Below are positions 54,359 to 63,395 of a stretch of 64,000 bases of DNA, one piece after another (position 1 is the stretch's first letter; every line of letters begins with the position of its first letter). Below the pieces are notes generated by a model. That model was given only the letters and a program-made list of their open reading frames with translations, did not search any database and had not been told where the DNA came from. The position numbers and the translations under genes are program-made. Where the stretch lies: contig JADJQR010000001.1 in the NCBI GenBank assembly GCA_016712675.1, positions 2,480,001-2,544,000 of the forward strand. Reading direction: 5' to 3'. This DNA comes from a bacterium. Lineage in GTDB: Bacteria; Krumholzibacteriota; Krumholzibacteriia; LZORAL124-64-63.

Positions 54359-55573
54359 CTAGCCGGATCGCCGCCGGACGCCTTCCAGCCGGGCCGCCTC
54401 GCCCTGCTGCCACCGCCCCGCGGTCGCGGCCGCGAACGCCGCGAACCTGCCTTCGTCCAGCGCCGCGCGGATGCCCGCCATGAGCTCCTGGTAGAAGTGG
54501 AGGTTGTGGATGGTCGCCAGCGTCGGCCCCAGCATCTCGCGGGCCTGGAACAGGTGGCGGAGATACGCTCGCGAGTGGCGCGCACAGACCGGGCAGCCGC
54601 ATTCGGCGTCCAGGGCCCGCTCGTCCTCGGCGAATTCCTGGTTCTTGACCACCAGGCGTCCGTCGCGCGTCAAGACCGTGCCGGTGCGCGCCATGCGCGT
54701 CGGCAGCACGCAGTCGAACATGTCGATGCCCGCAGCGACGCCGGCCAGGATGTCGTCGGGGAATCCCACGCCCATCAGGTAGCGCGGCTTGCCGTCCGGA
54801 AGCAGTCCTGCCGCCAGGTCGGTCATCTCGCGCATGGCGGTCGTCGGTTCGCCCACCGACAGCCCGCCCACCGCGTACCCGGGCAGGTCCAGCTCGACGA
54901 TCTCCTGCGCCGAGCGCCGCCGCAGCGGCTCGTCGACCCCGCCCTGCATGATGCCGAAGAGCACGCGCTCCCAGCCGCCACGCTCGGTGCGGCCGGGCGC
55001 CGCGCCGCCGGGCCCGAAGGCGTCGCGACACCGCTTCAGCCAGCGGGTCGTCCGCTCCACGGCGCGCGCCACCTCGCGCGGGTCCGCCCCGTACGGCGCG
55101 CACTGGTCGAAGGCCATCACGATGTCCGACCCCAGGTCCAGCTGGATCTCCATGCTCAGTTCGGGGTTGAAGAAATGTTTGCTCCCGTCCAGGTGCGAAC
55201 GGAACTCGACCCCGTCATCGGTGATCCGGTTGAGTTCGCTGAGCGAGAAGACCTGGAAGCCGGCGCTGTCGGTCAGCAGGGCGCCGTCCCAGCCCTGGAA
55301 GCGGTGCAGCCCGCCGCGACGGGCGACCAACTGGTGTCCCGGCCGCAGGTACAGGTGGTAGGTGTTGCCCAGGATCAGGCGAGAGCCCGTCGCGGCCACC
55401 TGTTCGAACGTCACGGCCTTCACCGAGCCCACGGTGCCGACGGGCATGAACACGGGCGTCGGCACCTCTGCATGGCCGCAGCGCAGCAGGCCGCGGCGCG
55501 CGCGCCCCTCCTGTCCCAGCAGCGTGAACGAGAACGGCGTGTCCAGTGCCGGGCGTGCGTCGGGTCCGGTCAT
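54359..55573 (-). CDS. tgt: Queuine/preQ1 tRNA-ribosyltransferase
   Basis: A 404-residue TIM-barrel enzyme that swaps guanine-34 for preQ1 in tRNAs with GUN anticodons. LLTDSAGFQVFSL holds the catalytic Asp that binds the base. YLMGVGFPDDILAGVAAGID leads to the nucleophile Asp in MFDCVLPTR. The zinc site is CGCPVCARHSR with a later His. Its start overlaps the queA stop by four bases. Together with QueA it completes the late part of queuosine synthesis on the tRNA; genes for making preQ1 are not in this window. Confidence 0.95.
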   Translation of the reverse strand: MTGPDARPALDTPFSFTLLGQEGRARRGLLRCGHAEVPTPVFMPVGTVGSVKAVTFEQVAATGSRLILGNTYHLYLRPGHQLVARRGGLHRFQGWDGALLTDSAGFQVFSLSELNRITDDGVEFRSHLDGSKHFFNPELSMEIQLDLGSDIVMAFDQCAPYGADPREVARAVERTTRWLKRCRDAFGPGGAAPGRTERGGWERVLFGIMQGGVDEPLRRRSAQEIVELDLPGYAVGGLSVGEPTTAMREMTDLAAGLLPDGKPRYLMGVGFPDDILAGVAAGIDMFDCVLPTRMARTGTVLTRDGRLVVKNQEFAEDERALDAECGCPVCARHSRAYLRHLFQAREMLGPTLATIHNLHFYQELMAGIRAALDEGRFAAFAAATAGRWQQGEAARLEGVRRRSG

Positions 55574-56829
55574 CGTGCCTCTCCATCGGCGCCCCGGTCC
55601 ACCGGACCCGGCAGCGCCAGCATGCAGTCGCCGTAGCTGTAGAAGCGCAGCCCGCGCGCCACGGCCTCGCGGTACACGCCGCGCCAGCTGTCCCCGCCCA
55701 ACAGCGCCGCCACCAGCATCAGCAGCGACGAGCCCGGCAGGTGGAAGTTCGTCAGCAGGCCGTCGATCGCCGTCACGCGGTCCGGCGGGGCAACGAACAG
55801 CCGCGTGCGGCCCCGCACCGCCCAGTGGCCGTCCTCGCGGCGCGCCTCGCCGGCAAAGAAGCTGGCCGGGGTGTCGGACGGCGGCCCGTCGTCACCGGCC
55901 GCACACCAGGTCGCACCGTCCGGCGCGCCGTCCGGCAGCGGCAGCCGCACCACGGTCTCCAGCACGCGCAGCGCGGTCGTCCCCACCGCGACCACGCGCC
56001 CGCCGCCGGTGCGCGCGGTCGCGATTGCGCGCGCGGTCGCCGCCGGCAGCTCGAAGCTCTCGGCGTGCAGGCGGCGTGCGGCCAGCTGCGCCGCCGTGGG
56101 CGGCTGGAAGGTGCCGGGCCCCACGTGCAGTCGCACGCACGCGGTGCCCACGCCGGCCCGGCCCAGCGCCGCCAGCACCTCCGGCGTGAAGTGCAGGCCC
56201 GCCGTCGGCGCCGCCACCGAGCGCGCAGCGCCCGCCGCGGTCGCCGCGAACACCGTCTGGTAGCGCTGGCGGTCGGCACCCTCGTGCGGGTCGTGCCCCG
56301 CCTCGCGGCGGATGTACGGCGGCAGCGGCATCTGCCCGAGCCGGTGGGCCAGGCTCTCGAGCGGCTCGCCCGGCGCGCCGTCCGGGCGCGGCGCCGGCGC
56401 CACCGTCACGAAGCCGTCGTCGTCGCGCGCCACGACCCGCAGGCCGGGCGCGTCCGGTTCGTCCTCGACCTGCAGCCGCAGGCCCGCGCGCAGGCGCCGC
56501 GCCGGGCGGGCCATCGCCCGCCACGCACCCGCCGCGCCCACATCATCGCCCACGGCCGTCCGGGCCGGTTCGACCAGCAGCACTTCCACGCGCCCACCGG
56601 TGTCCGCGCGCCGGCACCACAGGCGGGCCGGCAGCACGCGGCTCTCGTTGAGCACCAGCAGGTCGCCCGGCCGCAGCAGGTCGGGCAGCTCGCGGAACGG
56701 TGCCTCGCCCTCGACGCGGCCGCCGGGCCCCACGCGCAGCAGGCGCGAGCCGTCGCGCCGCGCGGCCGGCTCCTGCGCGATCAGCGCCGGCGGCAGGTCG
56801 AAGTCGAAGCCGGGGATGCCGTCGTGCAT
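55570..56829 (-). CDS. queA: SAM:tRNA ribosyltransferase-isomerase
   Basis: A 419-residue enzyme that adds the cyclopentene ring precursor from SAM to preQ1-tRNA, giving epoxyqueuosine. FDFDLPPALIAQEPAARRDG is the conserved start. LLVLNESRVLPARL, SVAAPTAGLHFT, LHVGPGTFQP and LLTNFHLPGSSLLMLVAAL are family blocks. It is longer than the usual 345 residues because of Ala/Arg/Gly-rich insertions (about residues 95-130 and 300-330). ATG 56829 lies ten bases after ruvB, and its stop overlaps tgt. Confidence 0.94.
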   Translation of the reverse strand: MHDGIPGFDFDLPPALIAQEPAARRDGSRLLRVGPGGRVEGEAPFRELPDLLRPGDLLVLNESRVLPARLWCRRADTGGRVEVLLVEPARTAVGDDVGAAGAWRAMARPARRLRAGLRLQVEDEPDAPGLRVVARDDDGFVTVAPAPRPDGAPGEPLESLAHRLGQMPLPPYIRREAGHDPHEGADRQRYQTVFAATAAGAARSVAAPTAGLHFTPEVLAALGRAGVGTACVRLHVGPGTFQPPTAAQLAARRLHAESFELPAATARAIATARTGGGRVVAVGTTALRVLETVVRLPLPDGAPDGATWCAAGDDGPPSDTPASFFAGEARREDGHWAVRGRTRLFVAPPDRVTAIDGLLTNFHLPGSSLLMLVAALLGGDSWRGVYREAVARGLRFYSYGDCMLALPGPVDRGADGEAR

Positions 56830-56838
56830 CGCGGCCGC

Positions 56839-57882
56839 CTACAGCAGCTCGCCCTGCGCGGCGCCCGCTGCGGCCGCACCGCCAGCCGGCGGCTGCAGGC
56901 CCAGGTGACGCCAGCCCCGGGCGGTCAGCTCGCGCCCGCGCGGCGTGCGCATCATGAGGCCCGACTGGATCAGGTAGGGCTCGACCACATCCTCGAGCGT
57001 GTCGCATTCCTCGCCCAGGCTGACCGCAAGGTTCTGCACGCCCACCGGCCCGCCGGCGAAGTGCCGCGCCATCGTCTCCAGGTAGCGGCGGTCCAGCGGT
57101 TCGAGGCCCAGCGCGTCGACGCCCAGCCGGTTCAGCGCCGCGTCCGCCGCAGCGCGGTCGACCGTCAGCTGGCCGTCCACCTGCGCGAAGTCGCGCACGC
57201 GCCGCAGCAGCCGGTTGGCCGCGCGAGGGGTGCCGCGGCTGCGACGGGCGATCTCCAGCGCCCCATCCTCGGCCAGCGTCACGCCCAGGATGCCGGCGCT
57301 GCGCCGCACGATGACCGCCAGCTCCTCGGCCGGATAGAAGTCCAGGTGACAGACGATGCCGAAGCGGCTGCGCAGCGCGGGCGTGATCAGCCCGGCGCGC
57401 GTGGTCGCCCCGATCAGCGTGAACGGTTCCAGCTGCAGGTTGAAGTGCCGCGCGTTGGGACCCTTGTCGATGATCAGCTCGACCCGCCAGTCCTCCATGG
57501 CCGGGTAGAGGTGCTCCTCGATGACGCGGCTGAGCCGGTGGATTTCATCGATGAAGATGGCGCGCCGGTCCGCCTGCTCGCTCAGCACGGCGATCAACTC
57601 GGCGCCGTTGCTGAACGCCGGCCCGCTGGTCAGGCGGATCTCCAGCCCCATCTCGTGCGCCAGGATCTGAGCTAGCGTCGTCTTGCCCAGGCCCGGGGGC
57701 CCGTGCAGCAGCACGTGGTCGAGCACCTCACCGCGCGCGCGCGCCGCGGCGATGAACACGCGCAGGTTCTCCTTCACCTTCTGCTGGCCGACGAAGTCGT
57801 CCAGCCGCCGCGGCCGGAGGCTGGTGTCCAGCTCCTGGTCAGCCGGCTGCTGCCCCGGGTCGGTCCATCGCTGGTCGCGCAC
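56839..57882 (-). CDS. ruvB: Holliday junction branch migration ATPase RuvB
   Basis: A 347-residue AAA+ motor that drives branch migration with RuvA. SLRPRRLDDFVGQQKVKENL opens the domain. LLHGPPGLGKTTLAQI is Walker A, AIFIDEIHRLSRV Walker B, IGATTRAGLITPALRSRFG sensor 1 and the arginine finger. The winged-helix end has YLIQSGLMMRTPRGRELTARGW. The start is GTG 57882 with GGAAGGG upstream. The last 20 residues are Gly/Ala-rich. Confidence 0.96.
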   Translation of the reverse strand: MRDQRWTDPGQQPADQELDTSLRPRRLDDFVGQQKVKENLRVFIAAARARGEVLDHVLLHGPPGLGKTTLAQILAHEMGLEIRLTSGPAFSNGAELIAVLSEQADRRAIFIDEIHRLSRVIEEHLYPAMEDWRVELIIDKGPNARHFNLQLEPFTLIGATTRAGLITPALRSRFGIVCHLDFYPAEELAVIVRRSAGILGVTLAEDGALEIARRSRGTPRAANRLLRRVRDFAQVDGQLTVDRAAADAALNRLGVDALGLEPLDRRYLETMARHFAGGPVGVQNLAVSLGEECDTLEDVVEPYLIQSGLMMRTPRGRELTARGWRHLGLQPPAGGAAAAGAAQGELL

Positions 57883-57922
57883 GTGTCACCCTTCCGGCGG
57901 CCGCCTGGCCGTAGCTTCCTGT

Positions 57923-58537
57923 TCAGCCGTGGCTGCGCAGCTGGCGCAGCGCCGCGCGCACCCACGCCTCGGTGTCGTCGGCCGTCGCGGGGTCGGCCTG
58001 CTTCGCCCGCTGGAGCGCCAGTTCGGCCTGGCCGGGCGGCAGCCCCATCGCTCCCAGCACCGCGAGGGCCGCGGCCGCGCCCTGCGAGCGCGCCCCGACC
58101 GCTCCCGCACCACTGGCTGCCCCGGTTCCCGGCAGCTCGGCCAGGCGGTTGCCCAGCTCGACCACCAGCCGCGCGGCCGTCTTCTTCCCGATGCCCGGCA
58201 GCCTGGCCAGCGCCGCCTCGTCGCCGCCGCGGAGGCAGGCCGCGATCTCGCTCGCGCCGGCCTTCGACAGCATGCCGAGGGCGACCTTGGGCCCCACGCC
58301 CGAGACCGTCTGCAGCAGCCGGAACATCGCCCGTTCGCCCAGGTCCAGGAAGCCGTACAGCGTCCAGGCGTCTTCCCGCACCACCAGGTGCGTCCACAAG
58401 CGCACGGGGTCCCCTGGGGCCGGCAGTTCGGCTGCCGCGGCCGCCGACAGGTGCACGTCCAGCCCGATGCCGCCACCGACGCTCACCACCGCGTCGGTGC
58501 CGCCGGTCACCACGATGCCGTCCAGGAATGCGATCAT
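57923..58537 (-). CDS. ruvA: Holliday junction DNA-binding protein RuvA
   Basis: A 204-residue tetrameric junction-binding protein. The N-terminal OB fold starts MIAFLDGIVV. Two helix-hairpin-helix motifs (LLQTVSGVGPKVALGMLSKA and LARLPGIGKKTAARLVVELG) bind the DNA backbone. The C-terminal domain that contacts RuvB is at about 155-200 (AAALAVLGAMGLPPGQAELA). A Gly/Ala-rich hinge precedes it. ATG 58537 gives the family N terminus. Order is ruvC-ruvA-ruvB. Confidence 0.94.
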   Translation of the reverse strand: MIAFLDGIVVTGGTDAVVSVGGGIGLDVHLSAAAAAELPAPGDPVRLWTHLVVREDAWTLYGFLDLGERAMFRLLQTVSGVGPKVALGMLSKAGASEIAACLRGGDEAALARLPGIGKKTAARLVVELGNRLAELPGTGAASGAGAVGARSQGAAAALAVLGAMGLPPGQAELALQRAKQADPATADDTEAWVRAALRQLRSHG

Positions 58538-58627
58538 GGGTACCGTCCTGCCGCAGGGCACGCGCCGGCGGACCATCCGCCGGGCCGGGGCATTATGCGC
58601 GATGGGAGGCGTCGCGGCCAGTGGCGA

Positions 58628-59107
58628 TCAGCCGCGGGCCACGAGCCGGGCGCGCCCGTGGTGGGCCAGCGCAGCGGCCAGGGCATCGCTCATGTCCAGC
58701 GGCGGCTCGGCCGTCAGGCGCAGCAGTCGCACCACCATGAACCGCACCTGCTCCTTGGCGGCCGAACCGCTGCCGGTGACCGCCAGCTTGATCTCGCGCG
58801 CGGCGTACTCCACGGGCTCGAGCCCGGCCTGCGCACCGGCCAGAAGCGCTACGCCGCGGGCGTGCCCCAGCACCAGGGCGCTGTGGGGATTGCGCGCGTT
58901 GAACACCCGCTCGACGACAAGCACATCGGGGTTGAACTCGACGATGGCGCCGGCAATGCCCGCGTGGATATCCCGCAGCCGCTCAGCCAGCGAAGCTCCG
59001 GGACGTGGCCGCACCACGCCACCCCCCAGAAACCGAACGACCGGCACGGTCTCGATGACACCGTAGCCGGTCGCGCGCGAACCGGGGTCGACGCCCAGGA
59101 TGATCAC
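58628..59107 (-). CDS. ruvC: Crossover junction endonuclease RuvC
   Basis: A 159-residue resolvase cutting Holliday junctions. The four acidic catalytic residues are placed in ILGVDPGSRATGYGV (Asp), DVLVVERVFNARN (Glu) and PPLDMSDALAAALAHHG (two Asp). The start is GTG 59107 with GGAGGGG seven bases upstream; the long frame above is the yebC gene out of frame. It lies 17 bases after yebC, the usual yebC-ruvC-ruvA-ruvB order. Confidence 0.95.
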   Translation of the reverse strand: MIILGVDPGSRATGYGVIETVPVVRFLGGGVVRPRPGASLAERLRDIHAGIAGAIVEFNPDVLVVERVFNARNPHSALVLGHARGVALLAGAQAGLEPVEYAAREIKLAVTGSGSAAKEQVRFMVVRLLRLTAEPPLDMSDALAAALAHHGRARLVARG

Positions 59108-59124
59108 GGGGCGCCCCTCCGGGA

Positions 59125-59877
59125 CTAGAGCTGGTCCTCGATCGCGGCCATCGTCTCGTCGTCGATGTCGAAGTTCGCCGACACGCGGGCCACGTCGTCG
59201 AGGTCGTCCATGTACGAGATCAGCTTCATCAGCGTGACGGCCTCGTCGCCCTCGACCTTGATGAAGGTCCCGGGCACCGGCATCAGGTTGGCGCCGGTCG
59301 CGTTGAAGCCGGCGGCCGACAGGCCGCCGTTGACCGCGTGCAGGTCTTCCATCGCCGTGGTGACGGTGATGACGCCGTCCTCCACCTGCACGTCCTCGGC
59401 GCCGGCCTCGATCGCCGCCTCCATGACGGCGTCGAGGTCCACCCCCTCGGCGTCGAACGTGATGACGCCCTTGCGCTCGAACAGGTAGCTGACGCACCCG
59501 TTCGCCCCGAGGTTGCCGCCGAACTTCGTGAATGCGTGGCGCACGTCGGCGGTGGTCCGCTTCTTGTTGTCGGTCTGGCACTCCACCATGATGGCCACGC
59601 CGCCGGGGCCGTAGCCCTCGTAGCTGACCTCCTCGACCACCGCCCCGTCGTCGCCTCCGGCGCCCCGCTTGATGGCCTTCTCGAGCGTGTCGTTGGTCAT
59701 GTTGGCCGTTCGCGCCGCGAGGATCGCCGCCCGCAGGCGCGGGTTCCCGTCAGGGTCCGCGCCGCCGCGGGCGGCCACCGTGATCTCGCGGATCAGGCGG
59801 CCGAAGATCCGGGCGCGCTTGGCGTCCTGGGCCCCCTTGTGCCGCTTGATCGTCGACCATTTGGAATGGCCGGACAT
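59125..59877 (-). CDS. yebC: YebC/PmpR/TACO1-family protein
   Basis: A 250-residue protein starting MSGHSKWSTIKRHKGAQDAK, the family signature. ARGGADPDGNPRLRAAILAA, IMVECQTDNKKRTTADVRH and GANGCVSYLFERKG complete it. Members act as DNA-binding regulators in some bacteria. The mitochondrial member TACO1 and some bacterial ones help ribosomes through difficult sequences such as proline runs; which role applies here is unknown. GAGGAG precedes ATG 59877 and lies within the last codons of the EF-G-like gene. Confidence 0.94.
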   Translation of the reverse strand: MSGHSKWSTIKRHKGAQDAKRARIFGRLIREITVAARGGADPDGNPRLRAAILAARTANMTNDTLEKAIKRGAGGDDGAVVEEVSYEGYGPGGVAIMVECQTDNKKRTTADVRHAFTKFGGNLGANGCVSYLFERKGVITFDAEGVDLDAVMEAAIEAGAEDVQVEDGVITVTTAMEDLHAVNGGLSAAGFNATGANLMPVPGTFIKVEGDEAVTLMKLISYMDDLDDVARVSANFDIDDETMAAIEDQL

Positions 59878-59883
59878 GCGTGC

Positions 59884-61977
59884 CTACTCCTCTTCCTTCG
59901 CGGTCTTCTTGTACTCGTCGATCAGGCGCTTCTGCACATCGCCCGGCACTTCGGAGTAGTGCGAGAATTCCATCGTGAACACGCCGGTGCCCTGCGTGAA
60001 CGAACGCAGCGAGGTGGCGTACTGGTACAGTTCGTCCTCGGGCACGTTGGCCGTCACGACCTGGTAGGGCCCGTCCGCTTCCGAGCCCAGGATGGCGCCC
60101 CGGCGCGTCGAGATGTCCCCCATCACGTCGCCCATGTAGGCCTGCGGCACGACGATCCTGACCTTCATGACCGGCTCGAGGATGACCGGCCGCAGCTTGT
60201 CGGCGTCCTCCTCGACCGCATGCTTGAGGGCCAGCCGGGCGGCCGCCTTGAAGGCCGCCTCCGACGAGTCCACGGCATGGTAGGAGCCGAAGAACAGCGC
60301 GCACCGGACATCGACCATCTCGTACCCGGCCACCAGGCCGTGCACCAGCGTCTCACGGCAGCCCTTCTCGACCGCCGGGATGAACTTGTTGGGCACCACG
60401 CCGCCCACGATCTCGTCCGCGAATTCGAACCCGCTGCCGCGCGGCAGGGGCTCCATGCGGATGTGCACATCGCCGAACTGGCCGCGCCCGCCGGTCTGCT
60501 TCTTGTGCCGTCCCTGCTTCTCGGCCGTCCCGCGGATCGTCTCTTTGAAGTTGATGCGCGGCCGCTTCCGCTCCACCTGCACCCCGTTGAGCTTCTTCAG
60601 CTTGTCGAGGATGAAGTTCGTGTGGATGTCGCCCTGGGTGGCCAGGATCGTCTGGGACAGGTGACCCTGGTGGATCAGTTGGAAGGTCGGGTCTTCTTCC
60701 ATGATTCGGTGCAGGCCGGCGGCCAGCTTGTCGTCCTCGCCGCTGACGATCGGGGTGATGGCCTCGGCACTGGTCGGCACCGGATAGTCGATGGGCGCGA
60801 AAGCGAAGTCGACGCCTTCGGTCAGGGTCGTGCCCGTATGGGTGGCCTTCAGCTTGGCCGCCATCACGATGTCCCCCGGTCCGGCGAGATCGACCTTTTC
60901 GCGAGCCTTGCCCATGGCCGCCGAAAGCTGCCCCATGCGCTCGCTGTTGCGGCCGTCCGAGCAGGCCAGGTTCTCGCCCGCCTTGAGCGTTCCGGAGAAT
61001 ACGCGCAGCCAGGTCGTGTCGCCGCCCTGGGCCTCGTACTGGCGCTTGAAGGCGTACGCGACCACGGGTCCGTCGACGCCCGGCGTGAAGCTGGTCTCGT
61101 CCTGGGTGCCCGCCTTGACGCCCTTGAGGGGCTGGCGCGTGCGGGAGAATGCGCTGGGGAAGAGGTTGACCATCGAACTGAGCAGCGAAGGCACGCCGGC
61201 CTCGTTCTGGGCGTCCGTGAAGAACACGGGATAGACGGTTCCGTCCAGCGTGCCCTTCTTCAGGCCGGCGATGATGTCCGCCTCGCTGAGGGTCATCTCC
61301 TCCAGGAACTTCTCGGTCAGCACGTCGTCGGCGCTGGCCGCGGCGTCCATCAACATCTCGCGCGCTTCCTCGACGGCCGAGCCCAGGTCCGCCGGCACCG
61401 GGCACTCCACGGCGTGGTGGCCGTCGAACTTCCAGCCCTTCATCGTGATCAGGTCGACCACGCCCTCGAAGGTCTCGCCACAGCCGATCGGCAACTGCAG
61501 GGGCGCCGCGCCGGGAATCCGATCCTTGACCCCGTTCATGACCGAGCGCCAGTTCGCGTGCTCCTTCTTCATCCGGTTGATGACGAGGAACGTGGGCAGG
61601 TGCGTCGAACGGACCAGATTCCAAAGGTTCTCCGAGGCAACCTCGAAGCCGCCATCGGCCTTGATCACGAAGAGGATGCCCTCGACGACCCGCAACGCCG
61701 CGTAGACATCGCCCCGGAAGTCGTCCACACCCGGCGTGTCGATGATGTTGACCTTGTTACCGTCCCACTCCGTCCACGCCAGGCTGGCCGACACGGTCTG
61801 CTTGCGTTCGATCTCCTCCTCCAGGTAGTCGAACACCGAGCTTCCGTCGTCCACATTTCCCCGGCGACCGACCTTCTGGGTCACATGGAGCATCGCATCG
61901 GCCAGGCTGGTCTTGCCCACGCCGTGGGGTCCCATCAGGGCCACGTTACGGATCTTTTCCATGGGGAAGGTCTTCAC
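59884..61977 (-). CDS. EF-G-like translational GTPase (divergent paralogue)
   Basis: A 697-residue protein with all five EF-G domains but unusual G motifs. G1 reads ALMGPHGVGKTSLA instead of AHIDAGKTT. G3 reads IDTPGVDDFRGD, without the catalytic His of DTPGHVDF. G4 reads VINRMKKE instead of NKMD. Domain IV has GGRGQFGDVHIRMEPLPRGS and domain V has ISTRRGAILGSEADGPYQVV. Such EF-G2-like proteins occur beside a normal EF-G in several phyla, and their function is not settled. The start is GTG 61977 with AGGAGG eight bases upstream; ATG 61962 is an alternative. It heads the yebC-ruv-que run. Confidence 0.9.
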   Translation of the reverse strand: MKTFPMEKIRNVALMGPHGVGKTSLADAMLHVTQKVGRRGNVDDGSSVFDYLEEEIERKQTVSASLAWTEWDGNKVNIIDTPGVDDFRGDVYAALRVVEGILFVIKADGGFEVASENLWNLVRSTHLPTFLVINRMKKEHANWRSVMNGVKDRIPGAAPLQLPIGCGETFEGVVDLITMKGWKFDGHHAVECPVPADLGSAVEEAREMLMDAAASADDVLTEKFLEEMTLSEADIIAGLKKGTLDGTVYPVFFTDAQNEAGVPSLLSSMVNLFPSAFSRTRQPLKGVKAGTQDETSFTPGVDGPVVAYAFKRQYEAQGGDTTWLRVFSGTLKAGENLACSDGRNSERMGQLSAAMGKAREKVDLAGPGDIVMAAKLKATHTGTTLTEGVDFAFAPIDYPVPTSAEAITPIVSGEDDKLAAGLHRIMEEDPTFQLIHQGHLSQTILATQGDIHTNFILDKLKKLNGVQVERKRPRINFKETIRGTAEKQGRHKKQTGGRGQFGDVHIRMEPLPRGSGFEFADEIVGGVVPNKFIPAVEKGCRETLVHGLVAGYEMVDVRCALFFGSYHAVDSSEAAFKAAARLALKHAVEEDADKLRPVILEPVMKVRIVVPQAYMGDVMGDISTRRGAILGSEADGPYQVVTANVPEDELYQYATSLRSFTQGTGVFTMEFSHYSEVPGDVQKRLIDEYKKTAKEEE

Positions 61978-62191
61978 GGATCGTCCTCCTGGGTGGTCGA
62001 CGCTGGCCGGTGCAACCCTGCCGCCCGCACGGTCCGGTCGATCGAACCCGTGTGGGTGCAAACCGCGGCCCCCGACCACGCCCTGCGGCGCCCGGGGACG
62101 CACGGATCATTGACGCCCGGATGAGAGTAAAAACCCGCGTCCCCGCAGGGATTCGCGGTCCGGATTCCCGGGGATTTCTGCCCGGTCGGGA

Positions 62192-62220
62192 ATGGTAATT
62201 GTCTGACAAGTACCTGTCAA
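62192..62220 (-). promoter_or_regulatory. Likely promoter of the EF-G-like gene
   Basis: On the minus strand TTGACA (62220-62215) and TACCAT (62197-62192) are 17 bases apart. The 11-base palindrome TTGTCTGACAA (62199-62209) falls inside the spacer and could be an operator. The site is about 215 bases before the GTG, leaving a long leader. The remaining gap (61978-62408) shows no gene. Confidence 0.5.
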
Positions 62221-62408
62221 CACGCCCGCACGGCCCGTCCGGGGGCGAAAGTTCTGGACAACACGAAGCGGTCACTTTACCGTTAGTTGGGTCCAGAAAC
62301 GGCCCTTCCGGGCGACCCAACCACTCGCGCCCCACGCGACCAGTATGCCCCGGCCGGATGCCCGCCCTAGCGGTCTCCCGGTCGTACTGAACCCGTCGAG
62401 GTAAGCCC

Positions 62409-63323
62409 ATGACCGTCAGGAAACTCGTGTGCATCGTGGCCTTGCTGTCGATTGGCGCGATGGCGCTGCCGGCTTTGGCCGACGACGCTCCGGCCGCCCA
62501 GGTGACCAACCCGGCCGCGTCAGATTCGGCAGCTATCGGCGGCGAGGACACCGCAACGGCCCTCGAATGGAAGGACTACAAGGTCAAGGGCTACAGCCTG
62601 TCTCTGTACGGTGGGCACTTCTCGGGCGCCACCTACCTCGATCTGCCCGCGTTGAGTGACCGGACGTACTATACGACGGGCGCCGGCGACATCATCGCGT
62701 ACGACGGCAGCGTGCTGATCGAGTCCAGGGACATGCAGAATCCGAATACGGATCTTCGCCACTACAATGCCCCGCGCAAGGAGATCGAGGCCGGCACCGC
62801 CATCGGGGGGCGGATCGGCATTTACGTCGCGGACGATTTCCATCTCGACCTGGTCGGGAACTACATGTCCGGGCGCGCGGTCACGACGATGCTGTACAAT
62901 CCCGACCGCCAGAACCCTGCCAACGAGTGGACCCGCGTCGAGGTCGACGAGGACCCCGGCTTCCGTTCCTTCAAGGGCGGCTTCTCGCTCATGTACGACG
63001 CACGGCCTGCCAAGGTCCTCGGCGCCACGCCGCTCATCGGATTCGGTCTGGGCGGCATCATCAACCGCTACAGCGAACTCGAGGACAAGACCGCGCTATA
63101 CCTCGAAGGCAATTTCGGCCTCAGCTTCCAGCCCATGGACGACCTCAAGATCATCGCGCGGGCTGACCTCGCCGTGTTCGCCTACGAGGTGGACGAACTG
63201 GGTTATTCGAACATGGTGAGTTATAAGAACTTCACCTTGGGGGCGGCTTGGTTCATTGATACGGTGCCGGCGGAGGTAAGGGCCGAGCACACCGCCTCCC
63301 TCACGAAGAAGAGCCGACGCTGA
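62409..63323 (+). CDS. Predicted outer-membrane beta-barrel protein
   Basis: A 304-residue protein with signal peptide LVCIVALLSIGAMALPALA cut before DDAPAAQ, and a short disordered acidic stretch. Many amphipathic strands with alternating hydrophobic residues follow (YSLSLYGGHFSGATYLDLP, IGGRIGIYVADDFHLDLVG, PLIGFGLGGIINRY, ALYLEGNFGLSFQPMDDLKI). The pattern suits a small barrel of 8-10 strands. It does not end in Phe but in a basic tail (TKKSRR), so the last strand may be FTLGAAWFIDTV. GAGGTAA lies before ATG 62409. Function is unknown. Confidence 0.72.
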   Translation: MTVRKLVCIVALLSIGAMALPALADDAPAAQVTNPAASDSAAIGGEDTATALEWKDYKVKGYSLSLYGGHFSGATYLDLPALSDRTYYTTGAGDIIAYDGSVLIESRDMQNPNTDLRHYNAPRKEIEAGTAIGGRIGIYVADDFHLDLVGNYMSGRAVTTMLYNPDRQNPANEWTRVEVDEDPGFRSFKGGFSLMYDARPAKVLGATPLIGFGLGGIINRYSELEDKTALYLEGNFGLSFQPMDDLKIIARADLAVFAYEVDELGYSNMVSYKNFTLGAAWFIDTVPAEVRAEHTASLTKKSRR

Positions 63324-63350
63324 ACCCTGGTTGTGCCGTCGAAATTGTGT

Positions 63351-63379
63351 CCGGCCGCGCCGAGTCCTGGCGCGGCCGG
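63351..63379 (+). terminator. 11-bp GC hairpin terminator
   Basis: CCGGCCGCGCC (63351-63361) pairs perfectly with 63369-63379 around GAGTCCT, 28 bases after the barrel gene stop. CTCTCTTGG follows, a weak T-containing tract. Confidence 0.65.
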
Positions 63380-63395
63380 CTCTCTTGGTGGTGAC

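Noticed and set aside
59338-62124. 928-residue plus-strand frame
   Set aside because: Shadow of the EF-G-like and yebC genes, whose conserved domains are on the minus strand; the protein is His/Arg/Val-rich and featureless.
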